A DNA stretch of 64,000 nucleotides from positions 62,001-126,000 of the forward strand of contig JAIQET010000001.1 of the NCBI GenBank assembly GCA_020073645.1. The letters are read 5' to 3'. A program made the position numbers and the translations under genes. The stretch comes from Terriglobia bacterium. Its GTDB lineage: Bacteria > Acidobacteriota > Terriglobia > Terriglobales > Acidobacteriaceae. Below, one piece after another: positions 8,912 through 17,924 of the stretch (position 1 is its first letter; each line of letters starts with the position of its first letter). Below the pieces are notes generated by a model. That model saw only the letters and a program-made list of their open reading frames with translations, was not told the DNA's origin and ran no database searches.

Positions 8912-10152
8912 CCTGCCCCGCCTCCCACCTTGCCGGCGTTGTTGTCCACGCGTACTGGGGGAGCAAATCGCATGCCGTAAAACAGTATGGCAGAAGAGAC
9001 CGCCATGGCGATGACCGGCAGAATGAAGGCCGCTTGCAGGGAGCGGCGGTCGGCAACATATCCCATTAGCGTTGGGGAGGGCACGTCTCCCAGCAGATGG
9101 AAGATGAAGATGTTGACCGCGATGGCGGTGGCACGGATGTGGGCGCCCACGGAGTTGACCAGCGCGGTGTTGAGCGGCGATGTATTCAGCAGCAGCAGAA
9201 ATGCCGCCACCGCAATGGCGGGCAGCATGGCTCGCCCCTTCATAAACAAAGCCATGATCATCACCGGCACGCCCAGGCCCATGCTGATGGCGGACACGAA
9301 ATAGTACGAACTCTTCATCCGGGGCAGCAGGCGATCGCCCAGCCACCCGCCGATTAACGATGCCAGAATGCCGTCGATGACCACGATGGTTCCGAACAGC
9401 TCATTCGCCGCTTGGAGGCTATATCCGCGCGCCCGCGAAAGAAACGTCGGCATCCATACCTGCACTCCACCCAGAGAAAACGTGCCCGCGGCCATGCCCA
9501 GCGTGACCGTCCAGAAGGCCGGGTTGCGCACCAGGCCGAGAATCGTACCCCGCTCCGGCGTTTCCTTCAGCGAGTCGAATTGGCCGCGCTCCGGCTCAGG
9601 AAGAAACAATATGGCAAGCGCCAGCAGGAAGCCGGGGAAGGCCGCGATATAGAAAGGGAATCGCCAGCCCATCGAGGGGCCGAGCTTGCCGCCCAGCAGG
9701 TAGCCCGCCGCCGTGCCCACCGGAATGGCGAGGTAGAACACGCCAAAGATGCGGCCCCGCTCTCTTTCGGGAAACAGATCGGCCACGAACGTGGGGGCAA
9801 TGGTCACGAAGGTGGCTTCGCCAATTCCCACCAGCGTGTGTCGAACCAGCAATTCCCAATAGGTGTGAGTGAAAGCGGTCAGGAGCGTGAGTCCACTCCA
9901 GAAGATTGCGCCCAGCACGATGATGCGCTTGCGCGAGTAGCGGTCGGCCAGCGGACCGGTAAATGGCGCTGCCACCATATAGAAGCCGAGAAAGGCGCTG
10001 GTGAGATAGCCGACCTGTGCGTTGGTGAGGTGGAACTCGCTCTGCACCAGCGGCTGCACCGCGAACAGCACCGAGCGGTCGATGTAGTTCAGCAGATTCA
10101 GCGTGGTGAGCAGGGCGAGCGCGGTTCGGGGATAGAGTTTGGTCGGAGGCAC
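8908..10152 (-). CDS. MFS transporter (spinster-like)
   Basis: MPPTKLYPRTALALLTTLNLLNYIDRSVLFAVQPLVQ...DRYSRKRIIVLGAIFWSGLTLLTAF; 12-TM-like hydrophobic pattern. Confidence 0.85.
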   Translation of the reverse strand: MPPTKLYPRTALALLTTLNLLNYIDRSVLFAVQPLVQSEFHLTNAQVGYLTSAFLGFYMVAAPFTGPLADRYSRKRIIVLGAIFWSGLTLLTAFTHTYWELLVRHTLVGIGEATFVTIAPTFVADLFPERERGRIFGVFYLAIPVGTAAGYLLGGKLGPSMGWRFPFYIAAFPGFLLALAILFLPEPERGQFDSLKETPERGTILGLVRNPAFWTVTLGMAAGTFSLGGVQVWMPTFLSRARGYSLQAANELFGTIVVIDGILASLIGGWLGDRLLPRMKSSYYFVSAISMGLGVPVMIMALFMKGRAMLPAIAVAAFLLLLNTSPLNTALVNSVGAHIRATAIAVNIFIFHLLGDVPSPTLMGYVADRRSLQAAFILPVIAMAVSSAILFYGMRFAPPVRVDNNAGKVGGGAG

Positions 10153-10224
10153 GCCGGGAGGGAATATAACATGCCGCCTCAGCGCTCCTGAGCCGCGGCC
10201 GCCACTAAGGGTGCCTGCAATAGT

Positions 10225-10267
10225 AACGCTTGACGTTATTAACGGTACACGTTATGATCGTAACGTG
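10225..10267. promoter_or_regulatory. Putative HigA operator: two inverted repeats
   Basis: AACG-CTTGA-CGTT (10225-10237) and CACGTTA-TGATCG-TAACGTG (10248-10267), the latter overlapping the GTG start of the toxin. Confidence 0.6.
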
Positions 10268-10540
10268 ATCAGGAGTTTTGCCGATCGGGTGACAGAGATC
10301 ATCTGGCGTACCGGCAAGACCAAGGGAACTCCCCCCTCCAACGTCACGAGACGAAAGCTCGGAATGCTCGACGCGGCAGTGGACTTGAGTGATCTGATGC
10401 ACCCACCGGGTAACCGCCTGGAGAAATTGCGGGGAGACCGGCAGGGGCAACACAGCATCCGTATCAACGACCAGTACCGCATTTGCTTCGTATGGCGCGA
10501 TCACGATGCTTACGACGTTGAAATAACGGACTATCACTGA
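10265..10540 (+). CDS. higB: HigB/RelE-type toxin
   Basis: VIRSFADRVTEIIWRTGKTK...DAAVDLSDLMHPPGNRLEKLRGDRQGQHSIRINDQYRICFVWRDHDAYDVEITDYH. Confidence 0.85.
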   Translation: MIRSFADRVTEIIWRTGKTKGTPPSNVTRRKLGMLDAAVDLSDLMHPPGNRLEKLRGDRQGQHSIRINDQYRICFVWRDHDAYDVEITDYH

Positions 10541-10547
10541 GACTGAG

Positions 10548-10883
10548 GTGGCAAACATCATGGCGGTTGTCAGGAAAGGTACGCCAAACTGGAGAGTGCA
10601 TCCCGGCGAGATTCTGCGTGAGGAGTTCCTTAAGCCGATGGGCATGTCCGCTTATGCACTGGCGAAACGACTGCACGTCCCCCCGCCTCGCATCAATGAC
10701 ATTATCCTGGAAAGGCGGGGAATTACGGCAGACACCGCAGTCCGGCTGTCTCGATTCTTTAAAACCACAGAGCAGTTCTGGCTCAATCTCCAGGATGCGT
10801 ACGAGGTCAGTCGCGTGAAGGCGGAGCGCGCTGATGAACTGGATCGGATCGAGCCGCTGAAGACCGCCCGGGCGCACGCTTGA
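10548..10883 (+). CDS. higA: HigA-type antitoxin (XRE)
   Basis: PNWRVHPGEILREEFLKPMGMSAYALAKRLHVPPPRINDIILERRGITADTAVRLSRFFKTTEQFWLNLQDAYEV. Confidence 0.9.
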   Translation: MANIMAVVRKGTPNWRVHPGEILREEFLKPMGMSAYALAKRLHVPPPRINDIILERRGITADTAVRLSRFFKTTEQFWLNLQDAYEVSRVKAERADELDRIEPLKTARAHA

Positions 10884-10956
10884 ACGGCAGTCCCTCACGT
10901 GCTAAAGCCCGATCTGTGTGGGCCTCTCGGCTGAGCCCTACCCTCCTAGCCGAGTT

Positions 10957-11364
10957 CTAGTTCCGGATGTTCCCTTGCGGACGCGGCCATTTCGCCAGCA
11001 CCACCGTCGCAATCCCTCCCCGCGGCCGGAACTCGCCCTTCACCTCGGCCCAGACCGGGCGCGCGCAGCGCACCACATCTTCCAACACCCGGTTGACGAT
11101 GTTTTCCTGGAAGATTCCCAAGTTGCGGTAGGCCTGCAGGTACTCCTTGAGGGACTTCAGCTCCAGGCAATGCTGGTCGGGCATGTAGCGGATGGTCAGC
11201 GTGCCAAAATCCGGCAGCCCGGTCTTGGGGCAGACCGAGGTGAATTCCGGATCATCCACCACAATCTCGTATCCCGGAAACTGGTTGGGCCAGGTCTCAA
11301 TGTCGGGAAACTTGGCGTCCAGTCCGGAGCGGGCGTGTTCCGGGGTATAGCGCGGCTTCGGCAT
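10957..11364 (-). CDS. queF: NADPH-dependent 7-cyano-7-deazaguanine reductase QueF
   Basis: FTSVCPKTGLPDFGTLTIRYMPDQHCLELKSLKEYLQAYRNLGIFQENIVNRVLEDVV: catalytic Cys and 'ELKSLKEYLQAYR' motif. Confidence 0.93.
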   Translation of the reverse strand: MPKPRYTPEHARSGLDAKFPDIETWPNQFPGYEIVVDDPEFTSVCPKTGLPDFGTLTIRYMPDQHCLELKSLKEYLQAYRNLGIFQENIVNRVLEDVVRCARPVWAEVKGEFRPRGGIATVVLAKWPRPQGNIRN

Positions 11365-11503
11365 GGCCCATTGTATCCACTGGACAGCCGGAACATCCAA
11401 ATTGTGAAGGATTTACGTTTTTCCTCCCGGGACCCTGCATCTAAGTCCTTCAGGTACCCCCTGTACAGGCCGCAGGTGGTACATTATTTCGTTCAGCTAA
11501 GAT

Positions 11504-12757
11504 ATGGCTTCCACTGCTGTCAATTCCCGTTTCCGGGCTCGAAACCGCTGGCTGGTCTGGTCGGTGGCAATCGTCGCCGCCGTGGTGTTGCTGGCTGCGT
11601 TTATGTCCCTGCGCAGCGATGTCGTACCGGTCAGCGCCGCGGTCGCGGTGCGCAGCACCATTCGCAGCGTCATTTCCACCAACGGCAAAGTGGAGCCGGT
11701 GCAGAATTTCGAAGCCCATGCGCCCATTGCCACCACGGTCAGGAAGCTGCTGGTCAAGGAGGGCGATCACGTCAAGAAGGGTCAACTCCTGGTCCAGTTG
11801 AATGATGCCGAAGCCCGCGATCAGGTGGCACGCGCCCTGGCTCAGGTCAAAGCCGCCCAGGCCGATTCCAGCGCTATCGAGAAGGGTGGCACCCGCGAGG
11901 AAGTTCTCACCCTGGAATCGCTGCTGGTGAAGGCCCGTGCGAACCGCGATACCGCGCAGCGTAATCTCGAGGCTCTGCAGCGTCTGCAGCAACAAGGCGC
12001 GGCGGCACCCGGCGAGGTGAAGGCGGCACAGGACCAACTGCAGCATGCAGATGCCGATCTTAAGCTGCTGAACCAGAAGCAGAAGGACCGCTACTCGAAA
12101 CCGGAAGTTGCCCGCGTTGACGCGCAACAGGCCCAGGCTCAGGCAGCTTACGCCGCGGCTGGCGACACCCTGAATCAATTGCAGATCCGGGCCCCCTTTG
12201 ATGGAGTGGTCTATTCCCTTCCTGTCCGTAAGGGGGCATACGTCAACCCCGGCGATCTGGTGCTGCAGGAAGCGGATCTTTCCAAGGTACTGGTGCGCGC
12301 GTTCGTCGACGAACCGGACGTGGGGCGATTGGCCCCTGGACAAGAGATTGAGGTCATCTGGGACGCGTTGCCTGGCCGCGTCTGGAATGGCACCGTCAAC
12401 ACCATTCCCGCTGTCGTCAAGCTGCGTGGTACCCGCAACGTCGGCGAAACCACCTGTGTGGTGGACAATCACGACTTCAAGCTGTTGCCCAACGTCAATG
12501 TGGGTGTGACCATTATTACTGCCGAGCACAAGGGGGTGCTCACGGTTCCGCGCGAAGCGATTCGCCAAAGCGACAGCAAGGCCTACGTTTTCCAGATCGT
12601 CGACGACCAGTTGCAGCACCGCGATGTGCAGACTTCCATCTCGAATCTTACCCAGGTGGAAGTCGTCAGCGGACTGTCGGAAAACGCGCAGGTCGCGCTG
12701 ACTTCCATTAATTCCAAGCCTTTGCGTAACGGGTTGGCAGTAAAGGTGGTTCGTTAA
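11504..12757 (+). CDS. HlyD/MacA-type periplasmic adaptor subunit
   Basis: N-terminal TM, biotinyl-lipoyl-like halves (VKKGQLLVQLNDAEARDQ...; QIRAPFDGVVYSLPVRKGAYVNPGDLVLQEADLSKVLVRAFVDEPDVGRL). Confidence 0.85.
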   Translation: MASTAVNSRFRARNRWLVWSVAIVAAVVLLAAFMSLRSDVVPVSAAVAVRSTIRSVISTNGKVEPVQNFEAHAPIATTVRKLLVKEGDHVKKGQLLVQLNDAEARDQVARALAQVKAAQADSSAIEKGGTREEVLTLESLLVKARANRDTAQRNLEALQRLQQQGAAAPGEVKAAQDQLQHADADLKLLNQKQKDRYSKPEVARVDAQQAQAQAAYAAAGDTLNQLQIRAPFDGVVYSLPVRKGAYVNPGDLVLQEADLSKVLVRAFVDEPDVGRLAPGQEIEVIWDALPGRVWNGTVNTIPAVVKLRGTRNVGETTCVVDNHDFKLLPNVNVGVTIITAEHKGVLTVPREAIRQSDSKAYVFQIVDDQLQHRDVQTSISNLTQVEVVSGLSENAQVALTSINSKPLRNGLAVKVVR

Positions 12758-12760
12758 GCA

Positions 12761-13726
12761 ATGTTTTCGATCAGGAGAATTTTCGTCGTAATTTTGCTGG
12801 TCTTGCTTCCGGGCGTGGCTGGCGCCGCCCAAACCGCGCAGGACCTGCTGGCCGAAGGACGGGTGGATGACGCCATTACCTCCCTGCAAAGCCGTATCAG
12901 CACGACTCCCAAGGACGCCGAATCCTACAACCTGCTGTGTCGCGCTTACTTTGCTCTGCAGTCCTGGGACCGTGGCATTGCGGCGTGTCAGAAGGCGGTA
13001 TCTCTGGAGCCCGATAATGGCTGGTATCACCTCTGGCTGGGACGCATCTATGGAGAGAAGGCCGACCGGGTCAATTTCTTTTCGGCGGCTTCCCTGGCGG
13101 GCAAAGTACGCAACGAGTTTGAAACCGCGGTGCGCCTGAGTCCGCAGAGCGCGGTTGCCCGCACCGATCTGGCGGAATTCTACCTGGAAGCGCCCGGCAT
13201 CGTGGGCGGCGGGCGCGACAAGGCCGCCGAGCAGGCGGAGGTCCTGGCCAAACTGGATCCCGCCAAAGCCCGCTGGGTCAAAGGGCGCATTGCGGAAAAG
13301 AAGAAGGACACGGCCACCGCCGAGCGGGAGTATCGCGCGGCCATTGAAGCCAGCCACGGCAGCGCCAACTCCTGGTTGAACCTGGCCCTGTTCTATCGCC
13401 ACGTCGGGCGACTGGATGACATGGAAGATGCCCTCAGCCACGCCAGTTCCGCCGAGATGAATCAGCCGGAAGTGCTGGTGGATGCGGCCGAGACTTTGAT
13501 TCGCGCCGGACGAAATTTTCCCGGGGCCATTGAGTTGCTGCGCCGCTACCTCTCCTCCAGTTCGACGGTGGAAGAAGCGCCCGCGTTCCGAGCCCACTAT
13601 CTGCTGGGTACCTTGCTGGAGAAGCAGGGAAACGCGCAGGCCGCGGCCCAGGAATACCGTGCTGCGCTTTCCATGGCCAAGAGCTTTTCTCAGGCGCAGG
13701 ATGCGTTGAACCGGCTGAACCGCTAG
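12761..13726 (+). CDS. Secreted TPR-repeat protein
   Basis: Signal peptide; TPR-like helices (AESYNLLCRAYFALQSWDRGIAACQKAVSLEPDNGWYHLWLGRIYGEKAD). Confidence 0.8.
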   Translation: MFSIRRIFVVILLVLLPGVAGAAQTAQDLLAEGRVDDAITSLQSRISTTPKDAESYNLLCRAYFALQSWDRGIAACQKAVSLEPDNGWYHLWLGRIYGEKADRVNFFSAASLAGKVRNEFETAVRLSPQSAVARTDLAEFYLEAPGIVGGGRDKAAEQAEVLAKLDPAKARWVKGRIAEKKKDTATAEREYRAAIEASHGSANSWLNLALFYRHVGRLDDMEDALSHASSAEMNQPEVLVDAAETLIRAGRNFPGAIELLRRYLSSSSTVEEAPAFRAHYLLGTLLEKQGNAQAAAQEYRAALSMAKSFSQAQDALNRLNR

Positions 13727-13916
13727 TGAGGATTCGAAACCGAATTTTCGACTGGACACGTCATTGCCGCCGCAGGCGCGATGCTTTCGGAAAAAATTTG
13801 AACTCCCCTTTCTGTTCCTTGTGCCAAGTACGGACTGTCGGTTGTTCCGCCAAAGTCTTCTAATCTCAGTTGCTCGGTACCCGGTACTTGCTACTCGGTA
13901 CCCTTAAGGTGAAGAG

Positions 13917-15236
13917 ATGAAACATGCTTCACGCGGTGCCTCACGCCTTCTGGTTCCCCTGCTGGTCGCTGTACTCTCCCTGGTGGCGCGGCTGGCCGCC
14001 GAGCCCGTACCCTTGCAGCGCGTTGTCGAATTGGCGCTGAGCCACGGGACTACCGTGGCAGCCGCCGGGGCCGATGAGCAGCGTGCCTATGCCGCTTACC
14101 GCGAGACCCGTGACCAATACATCCCGCAGTTCGCTGTAGGCTCGGGACTGGGGAAGTCATACGGTTTCCCCCTCAGTCTGGAAGGTGCCGCGCCCGCCAT
14201 ACTCAACGTCACTACTCAGTCGGCAGTGATCAATCCCTCGCTGCGGGATTTTGTGCGGGCGGCCAAAACCGACTGGCAGGCCACCACCGTCCAGACCAAG
14301 GAGCAGCGCAACCAACTCATCCAGGACGCAGTGCTCAGCTACGCCGAACTGAGCAAGTGGGAAGGGTCGCTGCAACACCTTCAGCAGGAGCAGGACGACG
14401 CGCTCAAGATGGAACAGATTGTCAACCAGCGCATCCAGGAAGGCGTGGACAGTGAGTTGGCCCGCAACCAGGCCCGCCTCACCACGGCCCGCGTCCGCTA
14501 CCGCATGGCGGAAGCCCGGGGAGCCATGGATGTTCTGCGCAACCGGCTGGAGCAAATGACCGGACTGCCCGCCTCCGCGATCGAGACGGTGCCGCAATCC
14601 ATCCCGACCTTGCCAGACACCCGGCGAGATGACGACCTGGCGTCCAAGGCCGTGCAGGTCAGTCCGGCAGTGCTAGCCGCCGATACCCGCGCCATTGCCC
14701 AGGCGTTCCGCGCTCGCGGCGAACATAGGGCGCTGTGGCCCACCGCCGACTTCGCCGGCCAGTACGCACTTCTGTCCACCACGCTGGCGAACTACCAGCA
14801 GTTCTTTACGGCCGGAAGCTTCCAGCGCCATAACGGCACCTTCGGCTTGGTCCTGCGCTTCCCTTTTCTGAACGAATCTCAACGCGCGCGTGCCCGGGCC
14901 GCTGACGCGGAAGCCCTGCGCGCCAAGAAGGACGCGCAGGCTGCCCGGAACCAGGTTTCCGAAGGGACTTTGAAGCTGCAACGCGCCGTGGAACAACTGT
15001 CAGCCGCAGAGGAAGTGGCGTATCTGGAGTACCAAGTCTCGCAGTCGAACCTGCAAGCCGTGCAGGTTCGTGCCGACGCAGGCACAGCCAGCCTCCATGA
15101 CGTGGAAGACGCCCGCAGCCAAGCCAACCAGCGCTACGACGCCCTGCAGGATGCCAACTTCGAGCTGCAACGGGGCCGCCTCGCGCTCTTGCGTGCCACG
15201 GGTGACCTGGAAGCCTGGGTAGGTGGCAGCAAGTAA
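13917..15236 (+). CDS. TolC-family outer membrane protein
   Basis: Signal peptide, long coiled coil, duplicated OEP pattern (ALSHGTTVAAAGADEQRAYAAYRETRDQYIPQFAVGSGLG). Confidence 0.82.
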   Translation: MKHASRGASRLLVPLLVAVLSLVARLAAEPVPLQRVVELALSHGTTVAAAGADEQRAYAAYRETRDQYIPQFAVGSGLGKSYGFPLSLEGAAPAILNVTTQSAVINPSLRDFVRAAKTDWQATTVQTKEQRNQLIQDAVLSYAELSKWEGSLQHLQQEQDDALKMEQIVNQRIQEGVDSELARNQARLTTARVRYRMAEARGAMDVLRNRLEQMTGLPASAIETVPQSIPTLPDTRRDDDLASKAVQVSPAVLAADTRAIAQAFRARGEHRALWPTADFAGQYALLSTTLANYQQFFTAGSFQRHNGTFGLVLRFPFLNESQRARARAADAEALRAKKDAQAARNQVSEGTLKLQRAVEQLSAAEEVAYLEYQVSQSNLQAVQVRADAGTASLHDVEDARSQANQRYDALQDANFELQRGRLALLRATGDLEAWVGGSK

Positions 15237-15505
15237 TGCCGTCCGGCGTTGCCAGAAGCTTGCCTCCCTGCCATCGTTTCCATGGCCATTCTTGCGTCTC
15301 AATGCATGGAAAAATCCATTCGCCGCAAACGCATTGCCCCGGTTGGGGCGGCCTAAGAGAATGAATCTATACTCTCACGGTGTGTAGTGTGCTTGCGTCG
15401 AGGGGGCCGCAGGAATCGGGCCGAATCCGCATCCTAACCCAGAAGGAATGTATCCAGATACTGGGGAAATCCGGTAGAGGATGTTAGTATAAGTTATTGA
15501 ACCCT

Positions 15506-17008
15506 ATGCCTTTGAAAACACTGTTTCTGAATCCACCCTCATTTGAGAACTTCGACGGCGGAGCCGGTTCTCGTTGGCCGGCAACGCGCGAGATCGAGTC
15601 CTATTGGTACCCGGTTTGGCTGGCGTATCCCACCGGGATGCTGGAGGGCGCGCGCTTGCTGGATGCCCCTCCCCATTACGTTTCTGCGGAAGAGACCATC
15701 AAGATCGCTCGCGACTACGAGTTCCTGGTGCTGTTTACCAGTACTCCTGGCTTCCCCGGCGATATCCGCCTGGCCCAGGCAATCAAGGATGCAAATCCCA
15801 ACATCAAGATCGCCTTTGTCGGTCCGCACGTCACCGTGCTCCCTGAGAAGTCGCTGCGCGATTGTCCGGCGATTGATTTTGTCTGCCGAAGGGAATTTGA
15901 CTACGCTGTGGTTGACTTCGCCAAGGGCAAGCCCTTGCACGAAATTGCCGGTGTGTCTTACCTCAAAGATGACAAGGTTGTGCACACGCCCGACGCTCCG
16001 CAGGTCCAGGATTTGGACGCCCTCCCGCATGTCACGGACGTCTACAAGCGGGACCTCGACGTCACCCGCTACAACGTACCCTTCCTGCTCAATCCCTTCG
16101 TTTCGCTCTACACGACTCGCGGCTGTCCGGCGCAGTGTACCTTCTGCCTGTGGCCGCAGACTTTGAGCGGGCACCCCTGGCGCAAGCGCTCCACCGACGA
16201 TGTGGCACAGGAGATGGCCAAGGCAAAGGAATACTGGCCGTTCGTCAAAGAATTCTTCTTCGACGACGACACCTTCAACATCCAGAAAGCGCGTACTATC
16301 GAGCTTTGCGCCAAGCTGAAGCCGCTCAAGCTCACCTGGTCGTGCACCTCGCGGGTCACCACCGACTTTGAAACCCTGAAGGCCATGAAGGAAGCCGGCT
16401 GCCGCCTGCTCATTGTGGGGTATGAATCAGGAGACCCGCAGATTCTCAAGAACATCAAGAAGGGTGCCACCGTTGAGCGGGCCCGCGAGTTCACTAAGGA
16501 CTGTCACAAGCTCGGCCTGGTCATCCATGGCGATTTCATCCTCGGGCTTCCGGGGGAGACACGGGAGACCATCAACAACACCATTGCTTTCGCTAAGGAA
16601 CTGGACGTGGAGACCATCCAGGTCTCGGTGGCCCACGCTTATCCCGGCACCGAGCTCTACGAGTACGCAACGACAAACGGCTTTATGGTAGCCGGGAACA
16701 AGATGGTGGACGACGGCGGGCACCAGTTGGCCCACATCCAGTATCCGGGATTGCCTGCGGACGAGATTCTCGATTCGGTGCACCGCTTTTACGACGAGTA
16801 CTACTTCCGTCCTAAGGCGGTCTTCCGCATCTTGCGAAAAGCCGCCTTCGACAGCAACGATCGCAAGCGCCTGTACCGCGAGGCGAAGACGTTCCTGAAG
16901 GTGCGTGCCATGCGGCACAAGTTGGTCCAACAGAAACGAAATGAGGACCAGCAAGCTCCCCCTCCGACGGCGGCGGAGCCGGCCAAGGCCTGGGGTAAGA
17001 GCGTGTGA
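15506..17008 (+). CDS. hpnJ: B12-binding radical SAM protein, HpnJ-like (BHT-cyclitol ether pathway)
   Basis: LFLNPPSFENFDGGAGSRWPATREIESYWYPVWLAYPTGMLEGARLLDAPP...SLYTTRGCPAQCTFCLWPQTLSGHPWRKRS (CxxxCxxC). Confidence 0.88.
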   Translation: MPLKTLFLNPPSFENFDGGAGSRWPATREIESYWYPVWLAYPTGMLEGARLLDAPPHYVSAEETIKIARDYEFLVLFTSTPGFPGDIRLAQAIKDANPNIKIAFVGPHVTVLPEKSLRDCPAIDFVCRREFDYAVVDFAKGKPLHEIAGVSYLKDDKVVHTPDAPQVQDLDALPHVTDVYKRDLDVTRYNVPFLLNPFVSLYTTRGCPAQCTFCLWPQTLSGHPWRKRSTDDVAQEMAKAKEYWPFVKEFFFDDDTFNIQKARTIELCAKLKPLKLTWSCTSRVTTDFETLKAMKEAGCRLLIVGYESGDPQILKNIKKGATVERAREFTKDCHKLGLVIHGDFILGLPGETRETINNTIAFAKELDVETIQVSVAHAYPGTELYEYATTNGFMVAGNKMVDDGGHQLAHIQYPGLPADEILDSVHRFYDEYYFRPKAVFRILRKAAFDSNDRKRLYREAKTFLKVRAMRHKLVQQKRNEDQQAPPPTAAEPAKAWGKSV

Positions 17009-17445
17009 CGGTTCGTAAGTATCTGGTGCTGGCTGGGGTAACGATCTTCGCCGCGATGGGCGATTCCCTGCTGGCGTACGGCATGCGGCAAGTGGGTAGC
17101 CTCTCCTGGCACCACTTGCCCGAGGTTATTCTCGCCGTTTTCAATCCCTGGGTGGCCCTGGGGGTTCTTCTTCTGCTCGGATTCTTTGCTTCCTACATGA
17201 CCGCGCTTTCCTGGGCGGATCTGACCTATGTGCTCCCCGCCACCTCGCTCGGCTACGTGCTGCTGGCGCTGATCGCCAGGTTCTGGCTGCACGAGGATGT
17301 GACCAGCAGCCGCTGGTTGGGGATTCTCCTGATCTCGGCCGGCGTGGGATTTGTCACGCAAGGCCCGGCCCTGACCCATCATCCCCCAGCTTCAGTTTCA
17401 GAGGAGTGCTTGCCGGCCATCGCTTCAACGAGGGCGGAGCCATGA
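17005..17445 (+). CDS. EamA/DMT half-transporter (small, about 5 TM)
   Basis: LSWADLTYVLPATSLGYVLLALIARFWLHEDVTSSRWLGILLISAGVGFV. Confidence 0.75.
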   Translation: MTVRKYLVLAGVTIFAAMGDSLLAYGMRQVGSLSWHHLPEVILAVFNPWVALGVLLLLGFFASYMTALSWADLTYVLPATSLGYVLLALIARFWLHEDVTSSRWLGILLISAGVGFVTQGPALTHHPPASVSEECLPAIASTRAEP

Positions 17446-17822
17446 AGCACTTGTATACCTGGAGCGCGATTGCGGTCATTGTACTGGCCTCCACCGCCGG
17501 CGATGTGCTGCTCTCGCGCGCCATGAAGCAAATCGGCGACGTGGGGGAACTGCGTCGCCGTTCCGGACTGCTAAGTGTGGTGGGAAGCATCCTGCGTCAT
17601 CCCAGTTTCCTGCTTGGCGTTTTGGCCATGACCGTGGCCTTTTACAGTCTGCTGTTCGGGCTCTCCTGGGGTGATGTCAGCCTGGTCGCGCCAGCCTCCG
17701 CGTCGCTCACTTTTGTTGCCAGTGCCATCGCCGCCAAGTTCTTCCTGCACGAGCGCGTGGATCATCGCCGCTGGCTGGCGGCGGTGCTGGTGGCCGCCGG
17801 AGTCTTGCTGCTGGCGGCGTAG
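17442..17822 (+). CDS. EamA/DMT half-transporter, partner of the preceding gene
   Basis: LSWGDVSLVAPASASLTFVASAIAAKFFLHERVDHRRWLAAVLVAAGVLLLAA; 4-nt ATGA overlap with upstream ORF. Confidence 0.75.
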   Translation: MKHLYTWSAIAVIVLASTAGDVLLSRAMKQIGDVGELRRRSGLLSVVGSILRHPSFLLGVLAMTVAFYSLLFGLSWGDVSLVAPASASLTFVASAIAAKFFLHERVDHRRWLAAVLVAAGVLLLAA

Positions 17823-17890
17823 CGAGGGAAATCGACTCCAGGGTGGGACTCGCTGTTCTCAGGGGAATGGTCAAGATTCGTCGGACACGT

Positions 17891-17919
17891 GGCCGGCGGG
17901 ACGCCGGCGCTACGGCCGG
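17891..17919. repeat. GC-rich palindromic repeat copy
   Basis: ggccggcgggacgccggcgctacggccgg. Confidence 0.65.
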
Positions 17920-17924
17920 AACCT

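Noticed and set aside
8908-9346. N-terminal extension of the glycosyltransferase ORF (7736-9346)
   Set aside because: Extension is antisense-frame overlap with the MFS gene on the same strand; internal ATG at 8911 gives a normal family 2 GT start.
11365-11460. Possible preQ1 riboswitch upstream of queF
   Set aside because: No preQ1-I/II/III signature seen in the minus-strand leader.
11450-13759. 769-aa minus-strand ORF
   Set aside because: Antisense shadow of the adaptor and TPR genes; product has no recognisable domain and the plus strand encodes clear families.
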